A stretch of 64,000 nt of DNA from Bacteroidota bacterium (GTDB lineage: Bacteria > Bacteroidota > Bacteroidia > Bacteroidales > Bacteroidaceae), in NCBI GenBank assembly GCA_023426145.1, contig JAFABG010000017.1, positions 1 to 64,000 of the forward strand, read 5' to 3'. The notes beneath the pieces were generated by a model that was not told the DNA's origin, searched no databases, and saw only the letters and a program-made list of their open reading frames with translations. The position numbers and the translations under genes are program-made. Each line of letters starts with the position of its first letter. Within the stretch, counting starts at the first letter, position 1. Positions 41,902 through 51,822 of the stretch are shown here, one piece after another.

Positions 41902-44736
41902 TTATACAACGACGTTAACGATCTTCTTCGGTACGACGATGATCTTTTTCGGCGTTTTTCCTTCGATCCATTTCTGAGAACGTTCATCTGCAAGTACAGC
42001 TGCTTGAATTGCATCTGAAGCAGCGTCTGCATCAAATTCCATCGTAAAACGCGCTTTTCCATTGAAGGAAATCGTGTAATTAATGGTATCTTCTTTCAAA
42101 TATTCTTCATTGTATGCAGGCCATTGTGCATCGCAAACAGATGTTTGGTGGCCAAGCGTATTCCACAATTCTTCGCAAACGTGTGGAGCAAAAGGAGCAA
42201 GTACAATTACGAGTTGTTCTAAAATCTCTTTTTTGCTGCATTTTAGGTTGAATAGTTCGTTTACGCAAATCATGAATGCACTGACAGACGTATTGTAAGA
42301 GAACTGTTCAATATCTCCGGTAACTTTTTTGATTAGTTTATGAAGACTTTTTAGTTCCTCTTTAGTTGCCGGTTCGTCTGTCACTAGATATTCGTCGGTG
42401 CGGCTATAGAACAAGGACCAGAACTTACGGATAAAGCGATGTACACCATCTATTCCGTTGGTGTCCCAAGGTTTTGATTGCTCCACTGGTCCTAGGAACA
42501 TTTCGTACATACGAAGTGTATCTGCGCCATATTTGTCTACAATCATATCTGGATTGACGACATTGAACATGGATTTACTCATCTTTTCAACGGCCCATCC
42601 ACAGAAATATTTACCATCTTCAAGGATAAATTCTGCAGTTGCATATTCCGGACGCCATGCTTTGAAAGCTTCAACATCAAGAATATCGTTAGATACAATA
42701 TTTACATCCACATGAAGAGGGGTTACTTCGTATTGGTCTTTGAGATTCAGAGAAACAAATGTGTTTGTATCTTTGATACGATACACAAAATTACTTCTAC
42801 CTTGAATCATTCCTTGGTTGACTAATTTGCGGAAAGGTTCTTCAACCACAGAAGCACCAACGTCGTGAAGAAATTTATTCCAGAAACGAGAGTAAATTAA
42901 GTGTCCGGTGGCATGTTCGGTACCTCCAACATAAAGGTCTACGTTTTGCCAATACTGATCTACTTTAGGATCTACAAGAGCCTTCTCGTTGCGAGGGTCC
43001 ATATAGCGCAAATAATAGGCAGATGAACCGGCGAATCCAGGCATAGTGTTGAGCTCTAGCGGATAGACAGTGATATGATCTATTTTCTCATTTTCAACTA
43101 CACATTTATTAACCGTATCCCAAGCCCATTTGGTAGCATGTCCCAATGGAGGTTCACCAGTTTCGGTAGGTAAGAATTTAGCCACTTCAGGAAGTTCAAG
43201 AGGAAGAGCACTTTCATCAATCATGTAAGGCATTCCATCTTTGTAGAATACCGGGAAAGGTTCACCCCAGTAGCGTTGGCGAGAAAAAATAGCATCTCTC
43301 AGGCGGAAATTCACTTTCACTCGTCCTAAGTTATGTTCTTTCACATATATCTTCGTCTTTGCAATGGCTTCTTTGATGGTGAGACCATTCAGAGAGAGCT
43401 CACAGTACGGAGTGACATCTGTGCGTGGAGAATTGCAAACGATTCCTTCTTTGGCATCGAAGCTTTCTTCGCTTACGTCGCAACCTTCTACCAATGGGCG
43501 TATTTCAAGTCCGAAATGTTTAGCAAAAGCATAATCGCGGCTATCGTGAGCGGGTACAGCCATAATAGCTCCTGTTCCGTAACCTGCCAATACGTAATCG
43601 CTGATCCAGATGGGAACGGCTTCTCCTGTGAAAGGATTGATAGCATACGATCCGCTGAATACTCCGGTAACACTGCGGTCGGCAATACGTTCGCGTTCGG
43701 TGCGTTTTTTGGTGCGATCAAGATAAGCGTCAACTTCTGCTTTTTGTGCAGGGGTAGTCAGTTGGGCTACTAGTTCACTTTCCGGAGCCAATACCATGAA
43801 CGTTACCCCGAACATTGTGTCTGCACGGGTAGTGAAGATGGTAAATTCAAGATCACTATCTTTAACTTTGAATTGTACTTCAGCACCTTCCGAACGTCCG
43901 ATCCAGTTCTTTTGAGTTTCTTTCAATGATTCGGTCCAGTCAATCGTGTCTAATCCATCGAGCAAACGTTGAGCATAAGCCGATACGCGCAGACACCATT
44001 GACGCATTTTTTTCTGAACAACAGGGAATCCACCGCGTTCACTCACGCCATCAACCACTTCATCATTAGCCAAAACGGTTCCTAGTTCAGGACACCAATT
44101 CACCATCGTTTCACCCAAGTAAGCAATACGATAGTTCATCAGAATCTCTTGTTGTTCCTTTTCGCTTTTTGCTTTCCATTCATCGGCAGTGAAGCTAAGT
44201 TCTTCACTGCAAGCAGCGTTGAGTCCTTCGTTTCCGTAGCGTGCAAATGCTTCGATCAGTTCTTCGATGGGACGAGCTTGTTTTTCATCGTTGCAATAGT
44301 AGCTATTGAACATTTTACGGAAAGCCCATTGCGTCCAATGGTAATATTGAGGTTCGCAAGTTTTGATTTCTCTGCTCCAGTCGAAAGAGAAACCAATCTT
44401 GTCTAATTGACTGCGATAGCGGTCAATATTTGTTTTAGTGGTAATGGCAGGATGCTGTCCAGTTTGAATAGCATATTGTTCTGCTGGTAGTCCGTATGCG
44501 TCATATCCCATTGGGTTGAGTACATTGAAGCCTTGCAATCGTTTGTAACGGGCGTAAATGTCCGAAGCTATATATCCCAGCGGATGCCCAACGTGCAATC
44601 CAGCTCCCGATGGGTAAGGGAACATATTCAATACATAAAATTTCTGCTTCGATTCGTCTTCCGTTACTTGATAGGTTTTCTCTTCCACCCACTTTTGCTG
44701 CCACTTCTTTTCAATCTCCCTGAAATTGTACTCCAT
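41902..44736 (-). CDS. leuS: Leucine--tRNA ligase
   Basis: The class I synthetase charges tRNA-Leu. The 944-residue protein contains the HIGH-type motif HVGH (48-51, in GAGLHVGHPLGY), the editing CP1 domain (about 225-430; TTRADTMFGVTFMVLAPE and GYGTGAIMAVPAHDSRDYAF), the KMSKS motif (EKMSKSMFN, about 718) and the C-terminal anticodon-binding and ubiquitin-like domains ending KKIIVVPKKIVNVVV. The insertion-rich length is usual for Bacteroidetes. A -7 box lies 55-62 bp upstream. It heads the minus-strand operon. Confidence 0.97.
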   Translation of the reverse strand: MEYNFREIEKKWQQKWVEEKTYQVTEDESKQKFYVLNMFPYPSGAGLHVGHPLGYIASDIYARYKRLQGFNVLNPMGYDAYGLPAEQYAIQTGQHPAITTKTNIDRYRSQLDKIGFSFDWSREIKTCEPQYYHWTQWAFRKMFNSYYCNDEKQARPIEELIEAFARYGNEGLNAACSEELSFTADEWKAKSEKEQQEILMNYRIAYLGETMVNWCPELGTVLANDEVVDGVSERGGFPVVQKKMRQWCLRVSAYAQRLLDGLDTIDWTESLKETQKNWIGRSEGAEVQFKVKDSDLEFTIFTTRADTMFGVTFMVLAPESELVAQLTTPAQKAEVDAYLDRTKKRTERERIADRSVTGVFSGSYAINPFTGEAVPIWISDYVLAGYGTGAIMAVPAHDSRDYAFAKHFGLEIRPLVEGCDVSEESFDAKEGIVCNSPRTDVTPYCELSLNGLTIKEAIAKTKIYVKEHNLGRVKVNFRLRDAIFSRQRYWGEPFPVFYKDGMPYMIDESALPLELPEVAKFLPTETGEPPLGHATKWAWDTVNKCVVENEKIDHITVYPLELNTMPGFAGSSAYYLRYMDPRNEKALVDPKVDQYWQNVDLYVGGTEHATGHLIYSRFWNKFLHDVGASVVEEPFRKLVNQGMIQGRSNFVYRIKDTNTFVSLNLKDQYEVTPLHVDVNIVSNDILDVEAFKAWRPEYATAEFILEDGKYFCGWAVEKMSKSMFNVVNPDMIVDKYGADTLRMYEMFLGPVEQSKPWDTNGIDGVHRFIRKFWSLFYSRTDEYLVTDEPATKEELKSLHKLIKKVTGDIEQFSYNTSVSAFMICVNELFNLKCSKKEILEQLVIVLAPFAPHVCEELWNTLGHQTSVCDAQWPAYNEEYLKEDTINYTISFNGKARFTMEFDADAASDAIQAAVLADERSQKWIEGKTPKKIIVVPKKIVNVVV

Positions 44737-44790
44737 AGTGATAATCTTTTTATTTGTAGTGATTTATACTGATATATCTATTTTAGCCAG

Positions 44791-44798
44791 CAAATTTA
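44791..44798 (-). promoter_or_regulatory. Promoter -7 box (TAAATTTG) of the leuS operon
   Basis: Exact TAnnTTTG match 54 bp before the leuS start. Confidence 0.55.
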
Positions 44799-44964
44799 CG
44801 TGTTTATTTTCAGATAACCACGAGGTGAGTCGAAAAACCTTTGCGTATAATAAGGTGATATGCTGTTGTTTGGGGAGATTAGAAGCAGCCGAAATGGATG
44901 AAATCTCACTATACGTAAATGAAATATTTTAATAAAATTCTGTCAATATATTATTGATTCACCG

Positions 44965-44972
44965 TATCTTTG
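44965..44972 (+). promoter_or_regulatory. Promoter -7 box (TATCTTTG) of the EamA transporter gene
   Basis: Exact TAnnTTTG match 22 bp before the start codon. Confidence 0.6.
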
Positions 44973-44994
44973 TGTCATCATTAAAACAACAAAT

Positions 44995-45873
44995 ATGGAG
45001 CTGAAGCACGGATATTATCATCTGATCGCCATACTGACAGTAGCTATCTGGGGTTTGACATTCATTTCTACTAAAATTCTAATTAACAGTGGGCTTACCC
45101 CTGAAGAAATCTTCTTTTATCGCTTTTTGATTGCTTATGCAGGTATCTGGATGATTTCCCCAAAGCGTTTGCTTGCCAATCGTTGGAGAGATGAATTATG
45201 GATGATGGGCGGGGGGATTTTCGGAGGATCGCTTTATTTTTTGACTGAAAACACGGCTTTAGGCATCACTCAGGCATCGAACGTTTCTTTCATCATCTGC
45301 ACGGCCCCTTTGTTGACAACGGTTCTATCTTTACTTTTCTACAGTAGTGAAAAAGCTTCTAAACGATTTATTTTTGGCTCTATTCTTGCTTTAATGGGGG
45401 TGGGGCTGATTGTGTTCAATGGTAGTTTTGTGCTCAAACTTTCACCCATTGGTGACTTGCTTACTTTGCTTGCTGCCTTGTCTTGGGCATTCTATAGTCT
45501 GATAATCAAAAAAATGGCAGGGCGATACCCAACTGTATTTATTACTCGTAAGATATTCTTTTACGGTGTGCTCACTATTTTACCCGCCTTTCTTCTTCAT
45601 CCGTTGCATCCTGATTTCAGTCTCCTTTTTCAACCCAAGATACTCTTCAATTTGCTGTTCTTAGCGATAGTGGCTTCTTTGATCTGTTTTGTACTTTGGA
45701 ATGTGGTCTTGAAACAGCTCGGACCTGTTCGCTCATCAAATTATATTTATCTCAACCCTTTGACTACTCTCATTGCATCTTCACTTATCCTACACGAAAA
45801 AATAACGTTGGTTGCTTTGGCGGGTGCTGCATGTATTATATGCGGAGTCTATTGGGCCGAGAAGAAACGATAA
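44995..45873 (+). CDS. EamA/DMT-superfamily transporter
   Basis: A 292-residue inner-membrane protein with about ten hydrophobic helices in two EamA repeats (LIAILTVAIWGLTFISTKIL starting the first; LLTLLAALSWAFYSLIIKKM starting the second), each with the family's conserved glycine and proline spacing (NVSFIICTAPLLTTVL; NYIYLNPLTTLIAS). Members export amino acids, metabolites or drugs; the substrate is not predictable here. Single gene with promoter and terminator. Confidence 0.92.
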   Translation: MELKHGYYHLIAILTVAIWGLTFISTKILINSGLTPEEIFFYRFLIAYAGIWMISPKRLLANRWRDELWMMGGGIFGGSLYFLTENTALGITQASNVSFIICTAPLLTTVLSLLFYSSEKASKRFIFGSILALMGVGLIVFNGSFVLKLSPIGDLLTLLAALSWAFYSLIIKKMAGRYPTVFITRKIFFYGVLTILPAFLLHPLHPDFSLLFQPKILFNLLFLAIVASLICFVLWNVVLKQLGPVRSSNYIYLNPLTTLIASSLILHEKITLVALAGAACIICGVYWAEKKR

Positions 45874-45879
45874 TACATG

Positions 45880-45919
45880 AAAAAAGCACTCTTACAGCTT
45901 GTGTGCGAGAGTGCTTTTT
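45880..45919. terminator. Terminator behind the EamA gene
   Basis: AAAAAGCACTCT pairs with AGAGTGCTTTTT around a 15-base loop; A- and T-runs on both sides allow use from either strand. Confidence 0.8.
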
Positions 45920-45963
45920 GAACATACAGTAGATAGAAATTAAGCTAGTTATTTAGATTGATA

Positions 45964-46863
45964 TTATTTCATGGCTATAGTCTCTTTCTCATCTAGAGCA
46001 ATGGCGGTAAAGTAGCCTACTCCTCCACCTGAAATATTCGTTGTTATATTGCTAAATGGACCTCCAAAGAATGGATCTTCTCCATTCATTTCATTCTGGC
46101 ATTGCAGCAGAAAGTCATAATATCCCTTACTGATGTTAGAGAAGAAAAGCTTGACATGATCATCTTCCGTAACAAATAACATTGTCTCATAATCTGTATT
46201 ATCCTTGTATTCATCTCGTTCGGCAGAATCGGCAATGTAATTGCAGGATATTCCGTCAATATATTGATTCTCAATTGTAACATCATCCAGTAAGGTGTAC
46301 TGGCTTATCTTTGAATAGAGTGTATCATTGATCTGAAATTGGCAGAGATAATAATTTTCGCCTTTAGGTTCTTGTGCATAAAGATTGACGGAATAATAGC
46401 TGTAGCCCACTAAAATTCGATTCAATACAGTCACTGAATCTAGTGCAACTTTTTCGGGCATAGTCGTATCCGCCTCGTAAGTTTCCGGCACATCGTCTGC
46501 ATTGAAATCGACTACTACTTTTAGGTGATAACTTTCGCCGGGAACACCAGTCAAAAGATCAATCGTTTTGTAAGTTCCAGGTTGAGAGGAATCTTCTTCT
46601 AAATCATAAACCGTTCCACTTCCTGTTGTAATGCTGACTGTGGCTTTAGATATTTTGGTATTGTGGTTCGGATCAAAATAGCCCGTAGATTTACTTAACT
46701 TGATTTCTTGATGGATGGGTTGATCGGTTATTGTTCCATAAATAACGATTACCGGATCACTGTCATAAGTGTTGAGTGTGATATCTTCGGTACAACTCAC
46801 TAAACTCACTAGTAGCCCAACCAATAATAGGGATAAGCTATTATATCTTCTATTTGCATTCAT
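45964..46863 (-). CDS. DUF4249-family lipoprotein
   Basis: A 299-residue lipoprotein (LVSLVSCTEDITLNTYD lipobox) with the DUF4249 pattern: PVIVIYGTITDQPIHQEIKL, a KATVSITTGSG strand, GESYHLKVVVD and YEADTTMPEKVALDSV. Members occur next to TonB receptors in Bacteroidetes and probably aid ligand capture at the surface, on the evidence of gene pairing alone. It starts 5 bp behind the TonB receptor stop, so it belongs to that operon. Confidence 0.88.
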   Translation of the reverse strand: MNANRRYNSLSLLLVGLLVSLVSCTEDITLNTYDSDPVIVIYGTITDQPIHQEIKLSKSTGYFDPNHNTKISKATVSITTGSGTVYDLEEDSSQPGTYKTIDLLTGVPGESYHLKVVVDFNADDVPETYEADTTMPEKVALDSVTVLNRILVGYSYYSVNLYAQEPKGENYYLCQFQINDTLYSKISQYTLLDDVTIENQYIDGISCNYIADSAERDEYKDNTDYETMLFVTEDDHVKLFFSNISKGYYDFLLQCQNEMNGEDPFFGGPFSNITTNISGGGVGYFTAIALDEKETIAMK

Positions 46864-46868
46864 TGTCT

Positions 46869-49514
46869 TTAAAATTTAAAATTGTAAGTGATAGAAGGAA
46901 CTAAGCTGAATAGACAAGTCATCTTGGCTGTAGGAATACCGCTAGAGGTGTTCTGGTCGTACGTAATGATCCAAGGATTTTTATGTCCATATGCATTATA
47001 CAAAGAGAAGTTCCATTCGCCAGTCCATTTCCTTTTTCGTTTGGGCGTAGGGATATAGGTGGCCGATAAATCCAACCGATGATAATCGTCTTTGCGGAAT
47101 TCATTTCTGCCCGAATAGATAGGGAAATATTCGCCATTAACTTCAAAACGTCCTGTAGGGTAGGAGGTTGGATTACCTGTTGCATATATCCATGCAGCAG
47201 ATACACTCCACTTTTTAGAAAGCTGATAGGAAGCAGAGATATTCAGACTGTGGGGTTTGTCGTAGGGAGAAAGATAAGACTTTCCATGGTTGATATCTGC
47301 AATGGTGCGCTCCGAACGAGACAGGGTATAGTTGATGAATCCTGTTAACCGACCGGTATTCTTCTTTATCATAAATTCAATACCGTAAGCCTTTCCTGTA
47401 CCTGTTCTCACTTCTCCTTCCAGTTTATCATTAAGCAATAATTGGGCATGGTCGGCAAAGTCAATCACATTGTGTATTTTCTTATAATACACCTCTACAG
47501 AGGTTTCAATAGCGTTATTGTTTAAGTTATGAAAATATCCGGCCGAAACCATGTCTACAGTTTGTGGTTTGATATTTGGGCTGGCTGGAAACCATAGATC
47601 GAGTGGGGAGCCTGCTGCAGAGTTATTGGCTAACTGCATGAACTGGGTGTTTCGTGCATAATTGGCTTTCACCGATGAATGATCAGTCAATTTATATACC
47701 AAAGCCACTCGTGGGCTAAGGGCATAGTAGGTATGATAGATCTCGCCAGATTTATATTTAACGGAGTCCGATACTTCATAATCCTTATCGTAGGTGTACG
47801 TAGTAGCTTTTCCTAAATTTTGGAAGGCTGAAAAACGTACGCCGTATCTAAGTGTCAATTGGTCTGTTACTTTATGTTCGGCCGAGAGATAGACTGCGTG
47901 TTCCAGCGCTTGATTGCGTTGAAGTTTATAATTCGGATAGTTAGGGCGAGTCACCAAGCCCGGATTGAAGAGATGAAAAGTTGAGGTGGCTCCATAACTC
48001 AATTTGAAGAAATCAGACAGGCTATGTTCCCAATCCCAACGCAACATCAGGTCGGTGATATTCGATTCCCATTTGATGCTAGCATTGTCTAATTCAGACT
48101 GGAGCATATAATGATAGTTGGTGGCATTCAGACTCAATTTGAACAATAGATTCTCATTGAATATGTGTCCCCATGTCATGGAACCCACGCGGTTGCCATA
48201 CGAGAATTGAGCTATAGAAGAAGTGCCAAACTTATCATTTCCCATGTATAGGTTGATCGATAATTTGTCTGTTGCTGAAAAGCGGTGTGTTAGCTTGGCA
48301 TTCAAATCATAGAAATAGATTACTGTATTTTTGATCTGCTCATCTGAAGACGCTTTTAAGAAAAGATCCGCATAACTCCTTCGCCCGGCTATCATCCAAT
48401 TGGTTTTCTTCCCCAGTGATCCTTCAAGCATCAAACGGCTCGAAATGAGGCCTATTCCTCCATTACCTTTGATCTTATCCGTATAGGTATCTTTCAATTG
48501 CACATCAAGCAGAGAAGATAATCGTCCTCCATATTTCATGGGCATATCTCCCTTGTAAAGTTCAACATTCTGCACTACATCGTTATTGAAGACAGAGAAG
48601 AAACCAAACATGTGGGAAGGGTTATATACCGTTGCATTATCTAGTATGATTAGGTTCTGATCTGCAGATCCTCCACGCACACTGTAGCCCGAGCTTCCTT
48701 CTGCAGTGGGATGCACACCGGGGAGTAACTGAATGGCTTTTATCACATCCACTTCACCCATCAGGGCGGGCATACGTCTTATTTCACTAATCGAAAGCTT
48801 TTCCACTCCCATATTCGTGCGGTTCACATTCTCATCCTTCTTGTCTGCTGTTACCAACACTTCATTGAGTTGGGTGTCAGATTTCAAGGCAATGTTATAG
48901 GTGGTCGCTTTGTTAAGATTAACGGTTATATACTGTTCCTTATAGCCAATGTAAGAAATCCTCATTTGATAAGTAGCTTGAGCTATGGTTATGGAATAGC
49001 TACCCTCATCATTGGTCACTGTGCCTGTTTTCAACTGCTCAATGAATAGATTCACATTGGGCAAAGGTTGTTTGGTTTCTGCATCTGTCACTATACCTTT
49101 GAGAGTGACACGTCGCGATGTGGTTGAAGAACTTGATTTACCCTCCTTTTTTCCTCCTCGAACAATCGAAATCTGTTTCCCTACTAACTGGTAGGATAGA
49201 TTCGTTTGTTTAAAAAGCTCATCCAAGACAGCTTTCAGTGGTTGATTTACTACTTTGAAGCTTATACGTTTATTCAATTCCGGTTTCACATCTTCCCCGA
49301 AAAAGCATACGCAATTTGTTTTTTGCTCTATATCGTTAAGTATCTCTTTGATAGTAGCTTGACCTTTATTTATGCTGATAGAGTTATTCTGCGCTTCTAC
49401 ATTCATCATAAATGAGAAACAGAGAAGCAGCATCCATACCATTTTATGTTGAAGTAGTATTGTCAATTTACCGCAAGGACATAGTATGCCCTTCAAACTA
49501 GGTTTAAATTTCAT
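46869..49514 (-). CDS. TonB-dependent receptor with STN signalling domain
   Basis: An 881-residue outer-membrane receptor: signal sequence (MVWMLLLCFSFMMNVEAQ), STN domain (ISINKGQATIKEILNDIEQK to SYQLVGKQISIV), a carboxypeptidase-regulatory-like domain (RVTLKGIVTDAETKQPLPNV, TNDEGSYSITIA), plug (VIKAIQLLPGVHPTAEGSSG, YSVRGGSADQNLIILDNATV) and a barrel ending SLVPSITYNFKF. The STN domain ties it to the FecR anti-sigma gene 56 bp upstream. Unlike the 22.9-kb locus its partner is DUF4249 rather than SusD, which points to a different, smaller ligand class. Confidence 0.95.
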   Translation of the reverse strand: MKFKPSLKGILCPCGKLTILLQHKMVWMLLLCFSFMMNVEAQNNSISINKGQATIKEILNDIEQKTNCVCFFGEDVKPELNKRISFKVVNQPLKAVLDELFKQTNLSYQLVGKQISIVRGGKKEGKSSSSTTSRRVTLKGIVTDAETKQPLPNVNLFIEQLKTGTVTNDEGSYSITIAQATYQMRISYIGYKEQYITVNLNKATTYNIALKSDTQLNEVLVTADKKDENVNRTNMGVEKLSISEIRRMPALMGEVDVIKAIQLLPGVHPTAEGSSGYSVRGGSADQNLIILDNATVYNPSHMFGFFSVFNNDVVQNVELYKGDMPMKYGGRLSSLLDVQLKDTYTDKIKGNGGIGLISSRLMLEGSLGKKTNWMIAGRRSYADLFLKASSDEQIKNTVIYFYDLNAKLTHRFSATDKLSINLYMGNDKFGTSSIAQFSYGNRVGSMTWGHIFNENLLFKLSLNATNYHYMLQSELDNASIKWESNITDLMLRWDWEHSLSDFFKLSYGATSTFHLFNPGLVTRPNYPNYKLQRNQALEHAVYLSAEHKVTDQLTLRYGVRFSAFQNLGKATTYTYDKDYEVSDSVKYKSGEIYHTYYALSPRVALVYKLTDHSSVKANYARNTQFMQLANNSAAGSPLDLWFPASPNIKPQTVDMVSAGYFHNLNNNAIETSVEVYYKKIHNVIDFADHAQLLLNDKLEGEVRTGTGKAYGIEFMIKKNTGRLTGFINYTLSRSERTIADINHGKSYLSPYDKPHSLNISASYQLSKKWSVSAAWIYATGNPTSYPTGRFEVNGEYFPIYSGRNEFRKDDYHRLDLSATYIPTPKRKRKWTGEWNFSLYNAYGHKNPWIITYDQNTSSGIPTAKMTCLFSLVPSITYNFKF

Positions 49515-49570
49515 AAATTATATCTTGATTTTTACACTTGGTGGCACTCACCATTCATTCATCTCATGTT

Positions 49571-50722
49571 TTAATTATCCCTTAATGCTATTTCAATCTT
49601 ATTCCCTTTTTTGTTTGCCGTAATTGGCATAGTCGATACTATGCAATCGATGACGTCATTGATAGAATCGGTTAAAACAAGTTTTCCATTACATTTCAAA
49701 TCACTAGAATGCGGGCTGCATGCTATTTCCACATTATAATGACGTTCAAGTCGCTTCAACACCTCGGATAAGGGTTCGCTCTGGAGATCTAAATATCCAT
49801 CCTTCCAACTCGTATAGTGCGATGCGTCCACCGCAGTAGAAACGAGTCCCTGATCCGTGAGTGTTGCCATCTCATTGGGAGCTATTCTCAGAGAACCCTT
49901 ATGAGATGTATTGATTTGAACACTACCTTCTGCCAAGATCACTCTTTGTGCTTTGTCTCCTTGATAAGCTTGTACATCAAATTTGGTTCCGAGTACGCGC
50001 ACATCAAATTCAGGACACTTCACAATAAACGGCCGTTTGCGATCTTTTTTCACCTCAAGATAAGCTTCGCCATGCATGCTCACCAACCTTTTGTTGGTTG
50101 CAAAAGTAGATGGAAATGTTACTTCCGAACCTGCATTCACCCAAACCTTCGTTCCATCAGGAAGCTGTAGTATCGTTTGTCTGCCCTTTGGCACTATCAA
50201 ACGATTTATCTTACCGTCTCCTTCAAAAAGAGAAATTTGTTGATTCGACTTCGTCAGTTCCACTTTTCCATCGGCAAGATAAGCAACATTCGCACCTTCG
50301 GGAATTTCAACTGCTTTTCCATCCATGAGCAATTGAATTTCACTTAGATTATCCATGGTGTCAAAAGGTTGTTCATCATTCAGATAGGTATGCATAAATA
50401 AAAATAGTATCCCTATGAGGCATGCTGCTGCAACCGAACCGGCACGATAGATGAACAAACGCTTTTTATGTTGGGCGATACGTTGCTTAATTTGGTGAAT
50501 CCCCTCTTTCTGTTCGGGCAATGACAAAGTGGAAACATTGAATTTTACAGAGAGTAATATGGCACTGGCGCGGTCTATTTCTGGTTTTAGCTCAGGATGG
50601 CTGAGCATAAAATCTTCCCAAAAACGGCTATTGCTTTCATCCGGCATCAATTGCCATCCAATAAAATCCGGATCTTTGGCAAAGTCCAGAGCCTTAAACG
50701 CTGTATAATCTTTCTGTTTCAT
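49571..50722 (-). CDS. FecR-family anti-sigma factor (second locus)
   Basis: A 383-residue single-pass protein. The cytoplasmic N-terminal domain (about 1-85; FIGWQLMPDESNSRFWEDFM) binds the sigma factor, a membrane segment follows (AGSVAAACLIGILFLFMHTY), then the periplasmic FecR domain (RLIVPKGRQTILQLPDGTKV, GEAYLEVKKDRKRPFIVKCP, VRVLGTKFDVQAY) and a C-terminal DUF4974 domain (LDLQSEPLSEVLKRLERHYN). It lies between the sigma gene and the receptor it should listen to. Confidence 0.94.
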   Translation of the reverse strand: MKQKDYTAFKALDFAKDPDFIGWQLMPDESNSRFWEDFMLSHPELKPEIDRASAILLSVKFNVSTLSLPEQKEGIHQIKQRIAQHKKRLFIYRAGSVAAACLIGILFLFMHTYLNDEQPFDTMDNLSEIQLLMDGKAVEIPEGANVAYLADGKVELTKSNQQISLFEGDGKINRLIVPKGRQTILQLPDGTKVWVNAGSEVTFPSTFATNKRLVSMHGEAYLEVKKDRKRPFIVKCPEFDVRVLGTKFDVQAYQGDKAQRVILAEGSVQINTSHKGSLRIAPNEMATLTDQGLVSTAVDASHYTSWKDGYLDLQSEPLSEVLKRLERHYNVEIACSPHSSDLKCNGKLVLTDSINDVIDCIVSTMPITANKKGNKIEIALRDN

Positions 50723-50878
50723 ACTTTTTCATCTAGTGTGTTACGCCAATAAGACGACATTATTTTTAAAATGTTCCCATTGGGCGAAAAAAAAGAATGA
50801 GTATTCTACTTTTTTTTCTAAAAGATTATGTAGTAGACAGATTAGACTTTCGTTTTTTGAGGTTTCTTTTATCCAATC

Positions 50879-51493
50879 TTAGGAGGGTTTTACAGCACTT
50901 CCGAGTCCTATTAGTAATAAGTAGAGAGGCAAATAGTTGAGACTTTCTGTTCTTAATCGCGCAATACCTCTACATACTAATTTCCGCACGGCCGGTGCAG
51001 TCATATCCAGAAGTAGAGCAATCTCTTCGTAATCCATGCCATCAATATAGCGCAGGTAGATAGCCTCCCGTTGCCGACTAGTGAGCAAATTCAAATAAGT
51101 TTCAATTTGTTCCTCGATCGTTTTGCGGTCTTCATCTTCAAGTATAGCATCTGTAATCATAGGTTGAATGGTAAACTCGATATCGTCTATGTTCACCGTT
51201 TCAATTGATGCTTTGCGTAGGTCAAGAATTCTATTTTTTAGAGAGCGAATAAGGTAAAACTTCAGATTTTTCGCATGTTCAAACGATTTTCGGTTGGTAT
51301 ACAATTTATAAAAAACATCTTGAATCGCATCTTTCAATGTTTCATGATCGATACCCCATCCCGTTCCATACGCCATTAGATCATTGGCGTACTTTGTATA
51401 GATCAGCGTAAAAGCATCACAATCTCCTTTGAAGAAATTACTTAAAAGGGTTAAATCATCCTGTAGATGCAATTGGGAAGTATCAGGCATCAC
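50879..51493 (-). CDS. ECF-type sigma factor (second locus)
   Basis: A 204-residue sigma-70 protein with region 2 (FKGDCDAFTLIYTKYANDLM, TLKDAIQDVFYKLYTNRKSF) and region 4 (LTSRQREAIYLRYIDGMDYE, LLDMTAPAVRKLVCRGIARL). The C-terminus ends in a hydrophobic run (YLPLYLLLIGLGSAV) not needed for DNA binding, perhaps a membrane or anti-sigma contact. It starts the second regulatory locus, 156 bp before the anti-sigma gene, with a -7 box at 51520-51527. Confidence 0.9.
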   Translation of the reverse strand: MMPDTSQLHLQDDLTLLSNFFKGDCDAFTLIYTKYANDLMAYGTGWGIDHETLKDAIQDVFYKLYTNRKSFEHAKNLKFYLIRSLKNRILDLRKASIETVNIDDIEFTIQPMITDAILEDEDRKTIEEQIETYLNLLTSRQREAIYLRYIDGMDYEEIALLLDMTAPAVRKLVCRGIARLRTESLNYLPLYLLLIGLGSAVKPS

Positions 51494-51519
51494 GACGTTT
51501 TTTTTACAATTTGTAAATG

Positions 51520-51527
51520 CAAAGATA
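51520..51527 (-). promoter_or_regulatory. Promoter -7 box (TATCTTTG) of the second ECF sigma gene
   Basis: Exact TAnnTTTG match 26 bp before the start codon. Confidence 0.6.
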
Positions 51528-51699
51528 TATCAAAAAGTAAATGGTATATACATTAATTCATAAAAAACTTTATTTTTAATACACTTGTAACACCGTTTGT
51601 TGATCACTCTCACTTAGAAGCTTTTGCAATAGAAAGAGGGGACGGGAAGTTTTATCTCTACAAATGGTCCAATAACTGAATGAGTAAATGTTGTAGAAT

Positions 51700-51800
51700 G
51701 CTGAAGTGAAGCTTATATAGATGCAACGAATTGGAGATATAGAGCTAGCGTTTTGGAGGTATATATCCAGTGAGTGGTTGATATATGCGCTACGATGAAC
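51700..51800 (-). repeat. Dispersed AT-periodic repeat, copy 2
   Basis: On the minus strand: ATATATC, ATATATACCTCC, then TCTATATCTC, six bases, CGTTGCATCTATAT. It matches the core and spacing of the copy at 8205-8300. Confidence 0.45.
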
Positions 51801-51822
51801 AAGATAGGAGAGGTATGGGCAT

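Noticed and set aside
43333..43773. A 146-codon plus-strand frame inside leuS
   Set aside because: It lies wholly within the leuS coding sequence on the opposite strand and shows no domain or ribosome-binding site.
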